Below are positions 1 through 8,758 of a stretch of DNA of 64,000 nucleotides, one piece after another. Each line of letters begins with the position of its first letter. Position 1 is the first letter of the stretch. Source of the stretch: Halopseudomonas laoshanensis (lineage in GTDB: Bacteria > Pseudomonadota > Gammaproteobacteria > Pseudomonadales > Pseudomonadaceae); assembly GCF_008365385.1 (NCBI RefSeq), contig NZ_QOVF01000001.1, positions 744,001 through 808,000 of the forward strand. Reading direction: 5' to 3'. The notes beneath the pieces were generated by a model. The model worked only from the letters and a program-made list of their open reading frames with translations, did no database searches and was not told the DNA's origin. The position numbers and the translations under genes were made by a program.

Positions 1-890
1 AAGGCGCGTATGCCTTCGGCGAGTTTATCCGTGGCCATGGCATCTTCATTGTGCGCCCAACGGAACGCCGCCTCGTCCAGTACTTCACGCTCGTCGCTGC
101 TTGGCTGAGTCAGAACCTCGGAAGGCTTCAACTCGCCTTCCTCCTCGGCCAGCTGTTGCAACAGTGCCGGGCTGATGGTCAGTCGGTCGCAGCCGCTCAG
201 AGCTTCAATCTGCCCAATATTACGGAAACTCGCACCCATCACCACGGTGCTGTATTGGTGCTGTTTGTAGTAGCGATAGATGCGTGCCACCGATTGCACG
301 CCGGGATCTTCCTGACCCTGAAAATCCCGCCCGTCACGCTGTTTGTACCAGTCGTAGATACGACCGACGAAGGGCGATATCAGAAACACCCCTGCATCTG
401 CACAAGCCTGAGCCTGGGCGAAGGAGAAAAGCAGGGTGAGGTTGCATTGAATACCCTGTTTTTCCAGCTCGGCCGCGGCCTGAATGCCTTCCCAGGTGGA
501 AGCGATCTTGATCAGCACCCGATCTCGGGTGACCCCCGCTTCCTCGTAACGCTCTATCAGTCGATGCGCCTTGTCCAGCGTCGCCTGGCGATCAAAAGAC
601 AAGCGTGCATCTACCTCAGTGGAAATGCGTCCGGGAATCAGCTTGATGATTTCACTGCCGACGCCGACGGCGAAATGATCGCAGGCATCGGCAATTGGGT
701 TGAAACCGGACGCTGACACGCTCAGGGCGCGGTCCAGAAGCTGGTGATACTCCTCCTGCTGCGCGGCTTTAAGCAGCAGGGAAGGGTTGGTAGTGGCGTC
801 TACCGGCTGCAGGCTGCGAATCGCCTGTATGTCACCGGTATCGGCGACAATCAGTGTGTGCTGTTTGAGGCTGTCTAATTTGCTGGTCAT
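1..890 (-). CDS. tal: Transaldolase, partial (C-terminus beyond window)
   Basis: The protein interconverts sedoheptulose-7-P plus glyceraldehyde-3-P and erythrose-4-P plus fructose-6-P in the pentose phosphate pathway, in the cytosol. The reverse strand reads from ATG at 890 ([20 protein letters not shown]) without a stop to the window edge, about 296 codons. The family's usual length is roughly 310-320 residues, so only the extreme C-terminus is missing. The Schiff-base lysine motif (IKIASTWEG), a NLTLLFS stretch, the ISPFVGRI segment and a C-terminal [20 protein letters not shown] segment are all visible. It is read in the same direction as dusA, 33 bp downstream of it. Confidence 0.93.
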   Translation of the reverse strand, partial: MTSKLDSLKQHTLIVADTGDIQAIRSLQPVDATTNPSLLLKAAQQEEYHQLLDRALSVSASGFNPIADACDHFAVGVGSEIIKLIPGRISTEVDARLSFDRQATLDKAHRLIERYEEAGVTRDRVLIKIASTWEGIQAAAELEKQGIQCNLTLLFSFAQAQACADAGVFLISPFVGRIYDWYKQRDGRDFQGQEDPGVQSVARIYRYYKQHQYSTVVMGASFRNIGQIEALSGCDRLTISPALLQQLAEEEGELKPSEVLTQPSSDEREVLDEAAFRWAHNEDAMATDKLAEGIRA

Positions 891-923
891 GATCGGGAGC
901 CCGTTAAAGAAGTTACCCCGACC

Positions 924-1970
924 TTACCTTATGCTCGCTGCGCGGAGCAATGCTGCCTGCTGGCGTTCGCTCATATCAGTCAGCAACTGATCGTAGAGCG
1001 CTAAAGGATCCGAGGTTTGATGTATGGCACTGCTCAATTGGCGCCTGAAATGCCGCGCGCCGGGCAATCCCTGGAATAACCCGAGCATATGCCGAGTAAC
1101 ATGATTCATGACTCCGCCGCGAGCCATATGCCGGGCAATGTATGGACGCATGGCGGCCATTACCTCAAGCCTGTCGGGAGCAGCATGAGCATCACCGTAG
1201 AAGCGCTGATCGACCTCGGCGAGCAGGTAGGGGTTGTGATAAGCCTCGCGGCCGACCATGACGCCATCCAGCGTCTTCAACTGCTCGGACATCACTTCAA
1301 GGTCTGTCAGCCCGCCATTGATGATGATTTCCAGCTGGGGAAAGTCGCGCTTGAGCTGCTGCACCACCTCATACCGTAGCGGCGGGATATCACGGTTTTC
1401 CTTCGGCGACAGGCCTTCGAGAATAGCAATGCGGGCATGCACGATGAATGTATCGCAGCCTGCCTCCTGTACCTGGCCGACGAAATCGCACAGCTGCGCA
1501 TAGCTGTCGTGGCCGTTGATACCGATGCGATGCTTGACCGTTACGGGCACACTGCAAGCCTGGTGCATCGCCCGTACGCCCTCGGCGACCAGCCCCGGAT
1601 GGGCCATTAGACAGGCACCAATCATGTTGTTCTGCACCCGGTCGCTGGGGCAGCCGACATTCAGATTGACCTCCGCAAAGCCGGCTTCTTCAGCCAACGC
1701 AGCGCAAGTCGCCAACTCCGCAGGATTACTGCCGCCCAGTTGCAACGCCAGCGGCTGCTCCTCTGCGTTATAACCGAGAAAACGCGAACGCTCGCCATGA
1801 ATTACTGCGCCGGTGGTGACCATTTCGGTATAGAGCAGAGCGCGGCGGCTGATCAGACGGGCGAAATAGCGGTAATGTCTATCACTCCAGTCCATCATCG
1901 GCGCAACGCAGAAACGCCGGCTCGGGCCGGGGCGGGTCAGGGAGGGAGTTGATGGTGAATCTGTATGCAT
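924..1970 (-). CDS. dusA: tRNA-dihydrouridine(20/20a) synthase DusA
   Basis: This FMN-dependent enzyme reduces uridine 20/20a in the tRNA D-loop. The 348-residue product has the family start of the TIM barrel (RRFCVAPMMDWSDRHYR, about residues 19-33). It also has the catalytic-cysteine motif NVGCPSDRVQNN with Cys at about 107, the substrate/FMN motif KHRIGI near 146-151, and an IINGGL phosphate-binding segment. Length and motifs fit DusA better than DusB or DusC. An AGG lies about 8 nt before the ATG. The first 18 residues are Ser/Pro-rich and not part of the barrel, so a later start cannot be excluded. The gene may be co-transcribed with the transaldolase gene. Confidence 0.95.
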   Translation of the reverse strand: MHTDSPSTPSLTRPGPSRRFCVAPMMDWSDRHYRYFARLISRRALLYTEMVTTGAVIHGERSRFLGYNAEEQPLALQLGGSNPAELATCAALAEEAGFAEVNLNVGCPSDRVQNNMIGACLMAHPGLVAEGVRAMHQACSVPVTVKHRIGINGHDSYAQLCDFVGQVQEAGCDTFIVHARIAILEGLSPKENRDIPPLRYEVVQQLKRDFPQLEIIINGGLTDLEVMSEQLKTLDGVMVGREAYHNPYLLAEVDQRFYGDAHAAPDRLEVMAAMRPYIARHMARGGVMNHVTRHMLGLFQGLPGARHFRRQLSSAIHQTSDPLALYDQLLTDMSERQQAALLRAASIR

Positions 1971-2290
1971 CTTTATTGCCTGTTTGGTGCCTGGGCTTCA
2001 GCGTGCCAAGAAGTGCCACTCGGTTACCGCCCAGGTGAGAGACCTGGTGATGTCGTATTAGAGCCTGGTAAGCCCGACGTAGGGCGGACATAACCGCCCG
2101 CCTGGCGCACATGGTTGAAACTGGAGTATCGGGGTTCAGAAGGCGTAGTTTATCAGGAAAGCTGCAGCCAGGCAGGTGGGTCAGGCAATCACGCCTCGGC
2201 TCGGTTGATCAGGCTTGCTCTGGTTTTTGCAAGCCCCTCTAGAACGGCTGTTTCGGAGAAATGCCATTTATTTGTCGGCATGAAAAAAAT

Positions 2291-2344
2291 GGTGATATTT
2301 TTGACGCGATCCTTGGTAGTATGCGATGTCTTTTTAATATCACC
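2291..2344. repeat. 9-bp perfect inverted repeat, GGTGATATT/AATATCACC
   Basis: GGTGATATT at 2291-2299 is mirrored by AATATCACC at 2336-2344, with a 36-bp AT-leaning spacer. It sits 31 bp before the small plus-strand frame starting at 2376. The arms could be two half-sites of a regulator or a weak hairpin; no known operator is recognised. Confidence 0.45.
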
Positions 2345-2375
2345 CGCACTCATCACAAGGACGAACAGAAGCGAC

Positions 2376-2543
2376 ATGGACCAGAAAAAACATGGATGGA
2401 TCTGGGCTTACAGTAAAGCGCGCAGCTACCATCTCTCATCGCTGCATGCTGGCTATCGCGCCACGCGTTTTTTTCTGACCGGAGATACCGGGGCCTTTTC
2501 AAGTCATGGTGGCTGGAGACGCTCGCGTATCACCCGCCATTAA
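2376..2543 (+). CDS. Possible 55-residue small protein, unidentified
   Basis: An ATG-initiated frame of 56 codons (start MDQKKHGWIW, end RRSRITRH) lies in the dusA/T6SS gap. The product would be basic, Trp/His/Ser-rich and without a signal or membrane segment. Codon choice is not obviously foreign. The ribosome site is weak: AAGGAC is more than 10 nt upstream. The same frame is open further upstream (from 2115), but that part looks non-coding. I recognise no family. It may be chance, and the inverted repeat just upstream is the main reason to list it. Confidence 0.2.
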   Translation: MDQKKHGWIWAYSKARSYHLSSLHAGYRATRFFLTGDTGAFSSHGGWRRSRITRH

Positions 2544-2586
2544 TCCATGGACCCCGAGCGTATTTTCAGCTTTGTGAAGTTCGCTT

Positions 2587-3585
2587 CTAGCGTCGCAATA
2601 GACGTTTGAAAAGCCCTGGCGCGGGTGCACTGAACGCCTGCAACAGGCCCCGCGCATCAATCCGCCTTGCTTCCTTGTCAAACGCCAGCGCCTGACGTAG
2701 CGCAGGCCAGCAGTGGGCAGGGAGGTTGGCTGGCTTCTGCAGACTTTTATCCTGTTCCATGGTTTTAGCCTGTTTGGCCGTCAGCCGGCTATAGGGATGC
2801 AGACCGCTGCTCAGTTCATACAGCACGCAAGCTAGCCCGTAGATATCGGAGGTGCTGGTCAGGCCTTCACCATTGAGTAATTCCAGCGCGGCATAACGCG
2901 GAGTCCAGGCGGCAATACGTTTGCGGCTGAGTTTTGGCAGGCCATTGAGCAACCCCTGAACCGGTTGGCCGAGGCCAAAATCAAACAACCTTAGACCGTC
3001 CTTGGCGAGCATGACATTGCTCGGCTTGAGGTCGCCGTGCAGCACGCCGCGATCATGGGCACAGGCCAGTGCCTCAAGCAGCGGCAGGGCAATGCCGCGG
3101 AAGTCGTCCCAGGGCAGACCATCGGGATGGCTTTCAAGCAGCTGGTCCAGGGTCGGTCCCTTCAAGGGTTCCATGGTAATAAACGCGCGCTGGCTTTGCG
3201 GATCGACATCGAATGCAAACAGGCGGATCACGTTGCTGTGACGCAGACGGCTGGTCAAGGCGAACTCGGTATACAGCAGCGCATTGGCATCGGGGTACTC
3301 AGCGAACTCCTCGTTCAAGGTCTTGATCGCGACATAGGGGTCGGGATCGCCATACTGCTCGCGTAGCAGATCTCTGGCCCGGTACACCGCGCCCATGCCG
3401 CCGACTCCCAGCAGGCGCTCGATCTTGTAACGTTTGCAGAGAATCTCGGGTAGCTCGGTGGCAGCGCTGGTCTGCGTACAGACCAGCGCTGCTGACACCG
3501 CCTCTGGACCTTCTGTCGAGCGATCGAGAGACGATGAGGATGGCTGGACGGACGAGGAGATCATCATTGGCTCCGACGAATTCAT
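2587..3585 (-). CDS. stk1: T6SS-associated Ser/Thr protein kinase (Stk1/PpkA type)
   Basis: This Hanks-type kinase has 332 residues and presumably acts in post-translational control of the T6SS. It shows a Ser/Thr-rich N-terminal tail (about 1-45), the glycine loop GVGGMG (60-65), VAIK with Lys near 88, the catalytic loop HGDLKPSN (183-190, HGD in place of HRD) and DFG (202-204). A short basic tail ends in LLRR, and there is no transmembrane segment. The ATG at 3585 overlaps the stop of the phosphatase gene by 4 bp (ATGA), which decides the start; the frame is open further upstream but only inside the phosphatase gene. It is the last gene of the operon, in the position of P. aeruginosa HSI-II stk1. 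Confidence 0.9.
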   Translation of the reverse strand: MNSSEPMMISSSVQPSSSSLDRSTEGPEAVSAALVCTQTSAATELPEILCKRYKIERLLGVGGMGAVYRARDLLREQYGDPDPYVAIKTLNEEFAEYPDANALLYTEFALTSRLRHSNVIRLFAFDVDPQSQRAFITMEPLKGPTLDQLLESHPDGLPWDDFRGIALPLLEALACAHDRGVLHGDLKPSNVMLAKDGLRLFDFGLGQPVQGLLNGLPKLSRKRIAAWTPRYAALELLNGEGLTSTSDIYGLACVLYELSSGLHPYSRLTAKQAKTMEQDKSLQKPANLPAHCWPALRQALAFDKEARRIDARGLLQAFSAPAPGLFKRLLRR

Positions 3586-4298
3586 GGGCGCACCACAACG
3601 GCGCTGATATTGTCTCGGGCCGGGCCCTCGAGTGCTTCCTTGAACAGGCGCTGCACAGCGTGTTCGGTGCTGTCTAACGCCAGGGCGTCCCCAATCGCCG
3701 TGCGGCTCAGATCCTGATAGAGCCCGTCGCTGCATAACAGCAGGGTGTCGCCCGGGTACACGGTGAAATCCACCACGTCGAGCATCAGCTCATCGTTGGC
3801 GCCCACCGCACGGGTTAATGCTCTGGCGGACGGGTGGCTGGCCGCTTCTTCTTCACTCATTTGCTGCTCCTCCATAAGCTCTTGCATCAGGCAATGATCG
3901 CGAGACAATTGAAACAGCCGGCCACTGCGCCACAGATAGCAACGGCTGTCTCCGGCCCAGACACAAATGGCCCGCTCGCCTTCGGCCAGCAGCATGACCA
4001 CGGTGCTGCCCATGATGCTGTCCGGACGGTCGGCGGTGACGGTGATGTCATGGCCCAGCAAGCGATTAACCCGATAAAGGCAATCACGCACGCCTAGCAG
4101 GCGTTCATCCAGACTGAGCTGATCCGGCAGTTCCAGCATCTCTTCGATGATCAGGCGGCTGGCCAAAGCGCCGTTCTGGTGACCGCCCATCCCGTCGGCG
4201 ACCACCCACAGACCGCGCTCGGGCAAGTCCAGCACCGCATCCTCATTGCGTTTGCGTACTTTGCCCTTGTCGGTTCTGGCTGTGCTTTGCCAGAGCAT
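3582..4298 (-). CDS. stp1: T6SS-associated PP2C-type protein phosphatase (Stp1/PppA type)
   Basis: This is a metal-dependent Ser/Thr phosphatase, predicted to reverse the action of the adjacent kinase on T6SS targets such as the FHA protein. PP2C metal-site motifs are present in order: KRNEDA, VADGMGGH, VWAGDSRCY, LCSDGL and DNISAVVV. I chose the ATG at 4298 (MLWQSTARTD) because GGAGG lies 5 nt upstream. An earlier in-frame ATG at 4313 overlaps the tssM stop but has no ribosome site. The product is 238 residues. It is preceded by tssM and overlaps stk1 by 4 bp, so kinase and phosphatase are probably translationally coupled. Confidence 0.9.
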   Translation of the reverse strand: MLWQSTARTDKGKVRKRNEDAVLDLPERGLWVVADGMGGHQNGALASRLIIEEMLELPDQLSLDERLLGVRDCLYRVNRLLGHDITVTADRPDSIMGSTVVMLLAEGERAICVWAGDSRCYLWRSGRLFQLSRDHCLMQELMEEQQMSEEEAASHPSARALTRAVGANDELMLDVVDFTVYPGDTLLLCSDGLYQDLSRTAIGDALALDSTEHAVQRLFKEALEGPARDNISAVVVRP

Positions 4299-4312
4299 GT
4301 CGACCTCCAGCA

Positions 4313-7300
4313 TCAGAGTCGAGCCGGCAGGCTGAAGCCGCGCAGCAGACTGAGGTCGAAAGGGTTGGGTGAGCGTTGACTATGCAGCAGATATTGAGCG
4401 CGCATGCCGTCAAGGTTAGCTCGCAGCATCAGCACGTCACGATCACTGTGGTGCTCTACGTCCATCAGATCTAGTAGCCGGAATAGCGACCAGGGCCCGG
4501 TATTCTGCTCAATGCCCACGCGTCGCCCGCCGAGGTCCTCGACCATCAGGCTGGTACGTCCTTCGCTGTTCGCCGCTGGCCACCGAAACGCCGTTTGTAC
4601 GATAGGACCATGGCGATACTCCATGCTCTGACCGCCAAAGCGGAAGCTGGCGCGACCCAGGCTGGAGTCCAGCGAATGCGGCTCCAGTTTGAACAGAATC
4701 TGCGGCTCGTCCGGGTTTTCGGCGAAGAAGCTGCGGCGAATGGTTTGCAGGGTGGTCATCTGTTTCAGGAACTCGCGCGACACCGGCAGGCTGCGGCCGT
4801 CTACCCGGCGCAACTGGAATGCGCCACTGTTGTCGCTGACGAAGCCGGCGAGGTAGCGCTCGAAGAAACTGTCTGCGGTGCCCTCGGTTTTGAAGAACTC
4901 GCGGAAGTCCGCCAGCGCAACATCGCTTTCGCTATTGGCTGCAAACGGGTAGCGCTTGCCTACGGAGTCGGTGTAAGCGCTGTAGAGCTCACTGCGATAG
5001 CGTTGATTGAGGTACTGATACGCGTCATTGAGTACCAGCATCCAGCTGTCGGCCGCCAGTGCCTTGAGCCACTCGGCCATGGGCGCAGGAAGGCTGTCCG
5101 CGCTACTGCGTAGCTGGTTGATCGCATCATTGCGCCCCTGCATGCGCGAGCGCGCCATATCGAAGGCTGCCTGGCCCGGCACACTGGCGTTGGCCAGACC
5201 GCTGAGCTGTAACTTCAGCGCATCCAGCGCCTGAAGCGCACTGGTCATCTCCGGACCCGGACCGCCTTGTTCGTCCAACAGACGGTGCAGCGACTCGAAC
5301 TGACGTGCCAGATTCTTCCGCGCGGTGGCTGGCAGGCTCTGGGCCACCGCGGCCTGACCCTGCTCGACCGCTGCGGCTGCAAGACGCCCGGTACGGCCGA
5401 CATGTACTCCGGCTTTCTGCGCGGTCGCGGTGAGATCCTTCGCGGACACATCCGTGTCCAGCATGCCGCCCAGCAGCGTATTGTCGCGCACCTCTGTGAG
5501 CAACAGCATCAATGGCGAGTTGGCTGCCGTCAGACCGTTAAGCTGCGAGGCGCCAAGGGCGGCGCTGGCAAGAGGCTCAAGGTGCAGCAGGGCGAGCGCT
5601 TCGTTCCAGTGACTGGCGTAGTCCTGAAAGTACATCTGTTCCATCTCGACCATCAGACGGCCAAGATCACTGGCACTGAGGCGCTCACTGTCGCCAAGCA
5701 CCCAGTTATCCTGCAAGATTTCGCGAACCAGTTCGCCGCCCTCGGCCATGAAGGTTTGTTCGTAGCCGTCGCGGGTGAAAAAACCGGGAATGCTGTTGTC
5801 ATTACTGCTCAGCAGTCGTGCATGCGGTCCCAGGCGTTGACCCAAACGATACTCAGGCAGACTCGCCGCCTGATCTCGTAGCATCCGATACACCACCGTC
5901 GCCAGAGACTCGCTACGCAGTTCCTGGCGGGCGTCCGCTACCAGTTGGTCATTTAACATGTAAGGGGTAAAGGGCTGATTGAGCAGGCGGGCAAAATGCG
6001 TGTTCAAGCCGTTCTGTGTTTCGGTGTCGCCGCGGTAGAGAAACGACCACTCGGTGGCCATCCAATCCTGTAGATAAGGAATTTCTCGACGCTCTTCCAG
6101 GTTCAGCATCAGATAAGCGCGCAGGCTGCCGAGCAAACTTTCACGATCGGTCAGGCTGGTGCGGATCTGACTTTCCAGTTGCTCGCCAACGCGCGGTAAC
6201 AACAGGTTTTCCAACTCGTGTCGATACGCCCGCTGGACTACTGGATCTACCTGGTTACCTTGAAACAAGCCGCCGCGTTGCAAGGTGCCGGCTTGGTCCT
6301 GTGGCGGGAATACGCGGGTAGCGGCGTAGCTGCTGTCCAATGCGGCGAGCACTTCAGCAGCGTCGTCGTGGAGCCGGATCTGTTGTTTGTCTTCGGTCAG
6401 CGCCTGAGCCACTTCGCGCAGGTGCTCCAGCCGCTCGTGATTGTTGGAGAAGCTACTGCCCCAGACAATGCCGAATACCAGCAGACATCCAAGGGCTGCG
6501 GTGTACATCAGCCTTTGGCGCCAGTTGATGCGTTTGACCTCGCGCTCGTCCAATCCGGCCAGATCGGCTTCGGGGAAAATGACCCGGCTCAGCAGGTTCT
6601 TGATGAAGCGCCCGTGGCTGGCATGGAAGGTCGGCAAGCCGGCTCGGCTGTTCTGACTTAGCGAATGCTGATGCGCCGAGTCCACTACCTGGGGCGCACT
6701 GGTCAGGTAAAACCCGCGCAATTGACTGGCCCGCTGATAACGGTTGCCGGAAAAAGCCAGTTCGATAAACAACCCCAGGTGTTCTTCGATCTGACCGAGC
6801 TTCAGTGGGAAGTCGAGAATGCGGCCACGGCGCTGGTTGTCGCGCTCCTGATGCATGCGCATGACTACCTGACTGTTGAGCCGCTGCATCAAGGATTCGA
6901 ACTCGCCGCGCACCACCTGGATGTCAGTACCATCCTGGTTCTTGCGGAAGCTGACACCCAGTACCTGATCGCTTTCCTCGCGCGACAGCTGATCGAAGAA
7001 CTCATTGAAACCGCTGATGCCATCGGCCTTGCTGATGACCAGATAAACAGGCACATCGGCGCCCAGACGCTGATTGATTTCCTGCAGGCGCAGACGGGTC
7101 TGGCGCGCCAGACTTTCCAGTTCCAGTTCGCTGCCACGCAGCAATAGCTCGGCCGGGACGTTGATCAGAACCCCATTCAACGAGCGCGGACGGCGACTGC
7201 GCAACAACCCCAGCAGACTGAACCAACCGGCTGCATCCACTTCGGGATCCGGTTGGCTCAGGTAGCGCCCGGCGGTGTCGATGATCACTGCATGCTCGGC

Positions 7301-7837
7301 GAAATACCAGTCGGCGTAGCGGGTGCTGCTGACGTCGCGGGTCAGGCGCTGCTTGTCGCCCTTGTTCAGCGGGAACTCCAGACCGGAGAAATCCACCAGG
7401 CTGGTCTTGCCGCTACCGGTCGGACCAAGCACCAGGTACCACGGCAGTTCGCGCCGCCAACGCTCGCTGCGGCCGCTGTACAGGCTGGAGCGGCGCATGG
7501 TGCGCATCGCATCCTTGAAACGGCCGGTCAACTGCAAATGCTCTTCGACGATCAGTTCCTGGCGCTGCTGACGCACCAGATAATCCTCATCTTCGGCATT
7601 GGCTTTTTTCTCCACGCCCGCCCGCCAGCTGACATAGACCATGCACAGGCCCCAGATCAGAAACATCAGGCTGATGGTCAGCAAGCGGCTGCTGGCTGAT
7701 GCCCAGAAACGTTTGTCGCTGATCGCCAGCAACGGGCCGACAAACCAGACCAGCAGGGCTAGCGCAAATACCAGGCACAGGCTCCATACCCAGCTTTTCC
7801 GGAAGAACTTTCCGGCTTTGAGGAAAAAGGACTTCAT
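4313..7837 (-). CDS. tssM: T6SS inner-membrane core protein TssM (IcmF)
   Basis: TssM spans the inner membrane and links TssL to the outer-membrane lipoprotein TssJ. The 1174-residue product has N-terminal membrane segments at about 18-39 and 52-71 and a cytoplasmic GTPase-like domain with an intact Walker A (GPTGSGKTS, 138-146). A third membrane segment (LGCLLVFGIVWGSSF) lies near 450-465, followed by a long periplasmic region carrying the IcmF C-terminal and DUF1215-like parts. Length is typical for the family. It follows tssL with a 1-bp gap. The intact Walker A suggests nucleotide binding is retained, unlike in some TssM proteins. Confidence 0.96.
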   Translation of the reverse strand: MKSFFLKAGKFFRKSWVWSLCLVFALALLVWFVGPLLAISDKRFWASASSRLLTISLMFLIWGLCMVYVSWRAGVEKKANAEDEDYLVRQQRQELIVEEHLQLTGRFKDAMRTMRRSSLYSGRSERWRRELPWYLVLGPTGSGKTSLVDFSGLEFPLNKGDKQRLTRDVSSTRYADWYFAEHAVIIDTAGRYLSQPDPEVDAAGWFSLLGLLRSRRPRSLNGVLINVPAELLLRGSELELESLARQTRLRLQEINQRLGADVPVYLVISKADGISGFNEFFDQLSREESDQVLGVSFRKNQDGTDIQVVRGEFESLMQRLNSQVVMRMHQERDNQRRGRILDFPLKLGQIEEHLGLFIELAFSGNRYQRASQLRGFYLTSAPQVVDSAHQHSLSQNSRAGLPTFHASHGRFIKNLLSRVIFPEADLAGLDEREVKRINWRQRLMYTAALGCLLVFGIVWGSSFSNNHERLEHLREVAQALTEDKQQIRLHDDAAEVLAALDSSYAATRVFPPQDQAGTLQRGGLFQGNQVDPVVQRAYRHELENLLLPRVGEQLESQIRTSLTDRESLLGSLRAYLMLNLEERREIPYLQDWMATEWSFLYRGDTETQNGLNTHFARLLNQPFTPYMLNDQLVADARQELRSESLATVVYRMLRDQAASLPEYRLGQRLGPHARLLSSNDNSIPGFFTRDGYEQTFMAEGGELVREILQDNWVLGDSERLSASDLGRLMVEMEQMYFQDYASHWNEALALLHLEPLASAALGASQLNGLTAANSPLMLLLTEVRDNTLLGGMLDTDVSAKDLTATAQKAGVHVGRTGRLAAAAVEQGQAAVAQSLPATARKNLARQFESLHRLLDEQGGPGPEMTSALQALDALKLQLSGLANASVPGQAAFDMARSRMQGRNDAINQLRSSADSLPAPMAEWLKALAADSWMLVLNDAYQYLNQRYRSELYSAYTDSVGKRYPFAANSESDVALADFREFFKTEGTADSFFERYLAGFVSDNSGAFQLRRVDGRSLPVSREFLKQMTTLQTIRRSFFAENPDEPQILFKLEPHSLDSSLGRASFRFGGQSMEYRHGPIVQTAFRWPAANSEGRTSLMVEDLGGRRVGIEQNTGPWSLFRLLDLMDVEHHSDRDVLMLRANLDGMRAQYLLHSQRSPNPFDLSLLRGFSLPARL

Positions 7838-7838
7838 A

Positions 7839-8753
7839 TCAGTTCATCCCTGAAGAGTCGTTTGGTTCATTGATTGCGGTGACAGCCGACGGCGGTTCCA
7901 TAGTCGTATTCTGGGTCTGGGCAAACGGTTTTAATGCAGCGTCGCGCTGCTCGGTGAGCATCCAGTTGAAAACCCCGAAAATGACGCCCAGACAGATCAG
8001 CGTGAACAGGGTGACCAGCCACAACGGCACGATACGGATCAGGCGCCGGCGATTTTCCGTGAGCCCCTGCCAGTGCGGCGAAATATCCCTGGGCACGTCG
8101 CCGCGCAGCTGGCGGATCTGGCGGTACAGGCTGTCGCGCAGCGCTTCCAGTTCCAGCGTGCCGCGCGGCAGCACCCGGTATTTGCCCTCGAAGCCGAGCG
8201 ACATGCAGATGTACATGAGCTCCAGCATCGGCAGATGCTTGACCGGGTCGCGTGACAGGCGCTCAAGCAACTGGAAGAACTTCTCACCGCCGAAGGTTTC
8301 GTTGTGGAAGCTGCTCAGCAGGCTCATCTGTGACCATTCACTTTCGTTACCCCAAGGCGTGGTCACCACAGCCTCGTCTAGCGCGGTGCAGAGCACATAA
8401 CGCGCGGCCATTACCTGGCTGCTTTCGGCGCCGTCCTGCAGGGCTCGGTGTTCGAAGCGTTTAATCTCTGAAGAGAGGCGGTCCTTGAGGGCGAACAGGT
8501 CCTCGCGCTCATAGCTCTGCTGCAGGCGTACCATTTCCGAGAGCAATGCCGAGGCCACGGCGACCAGCGGGTTGATGCCCAGATTGAGTGTCTCCGCCGG
8601 TCGCAGCCGTGCGGCATACACCATGCGCTCTTCGAGCTTGTCGAATTTTTGCGGTACCACAGAGTCGGTCAGCGGGCTTTGCGCCGCCGAGGTGCCCTGG
8701 CGGTTGACGATGACCGTATGATCATCCTGGTGGTAATCCATTTCCCTGATCAT
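7839..8753 (-). CDS. tssL: T6SS inner-membrane protein TssL (DotU/IcmH)
   Basis: TssL is the tail-anchored partner of TssM that contacts the baseplate. The 304-residue product has a disordered N-terminus, the DotU helical domain (MVYAARLRPAETLNLGINPL to about residue 215) and one C-terminal membrane segment (LWLVTLFTLICLGVIFGVF, about 245-263). A short periplasmic tail follows, with no OmpA-like peptidoglycan domain. AGGAG lies 9 nt before the ATG at 8753, favouring it over the second Met four codons later. Genes are tightly packed: 5 bp after tssK and 1 bp before tssM. Confidence 0.95.
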   Translation of the reverse strand: MIREMDYHQDDHTVIVNRQGTSAAQSPLTDSVVPQKFDKLEERMVYAARLRPAETLNLGINPLVAVASALLSEMVRLQQSYEREDLFALKDRLSSEIKRFEHRALQDGAESSQVMAARYVLCTALDEAVVTTPWGNESEWSQMSLLSSFHNETFGGEKFFQLLERLSRDPVKHLPMLELMYICMSLGFEGKYRVLPRGTLELEALRDSLYRQIRQLRGDVPRDISPHWQGLTENRRRLIRIVPLWLVTLFTLICLGVIFGVFNWMLTEQRDAALKPFAQTQNTTMEPPSAVTAINEPNDSSGMN

Positions 8754-8758
8754 GGCGG

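Larger units (their letters stand above)
1971..2586. other. Intergenic region between dusA and the T6SS operon end
   Basis: This 616-bp gap holds the upstream region of dusA and the 3' flank of the T6SS operon. I see no convincing full gene. It contains a 9-bp inverted repeat (2291-2299 with 2336-2344) and a small plus-strand reading frame at 2376-2543, both listed separately. I did not find a classical T-tailed terminator for the T6SS operon here. Confidence 0.6.
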
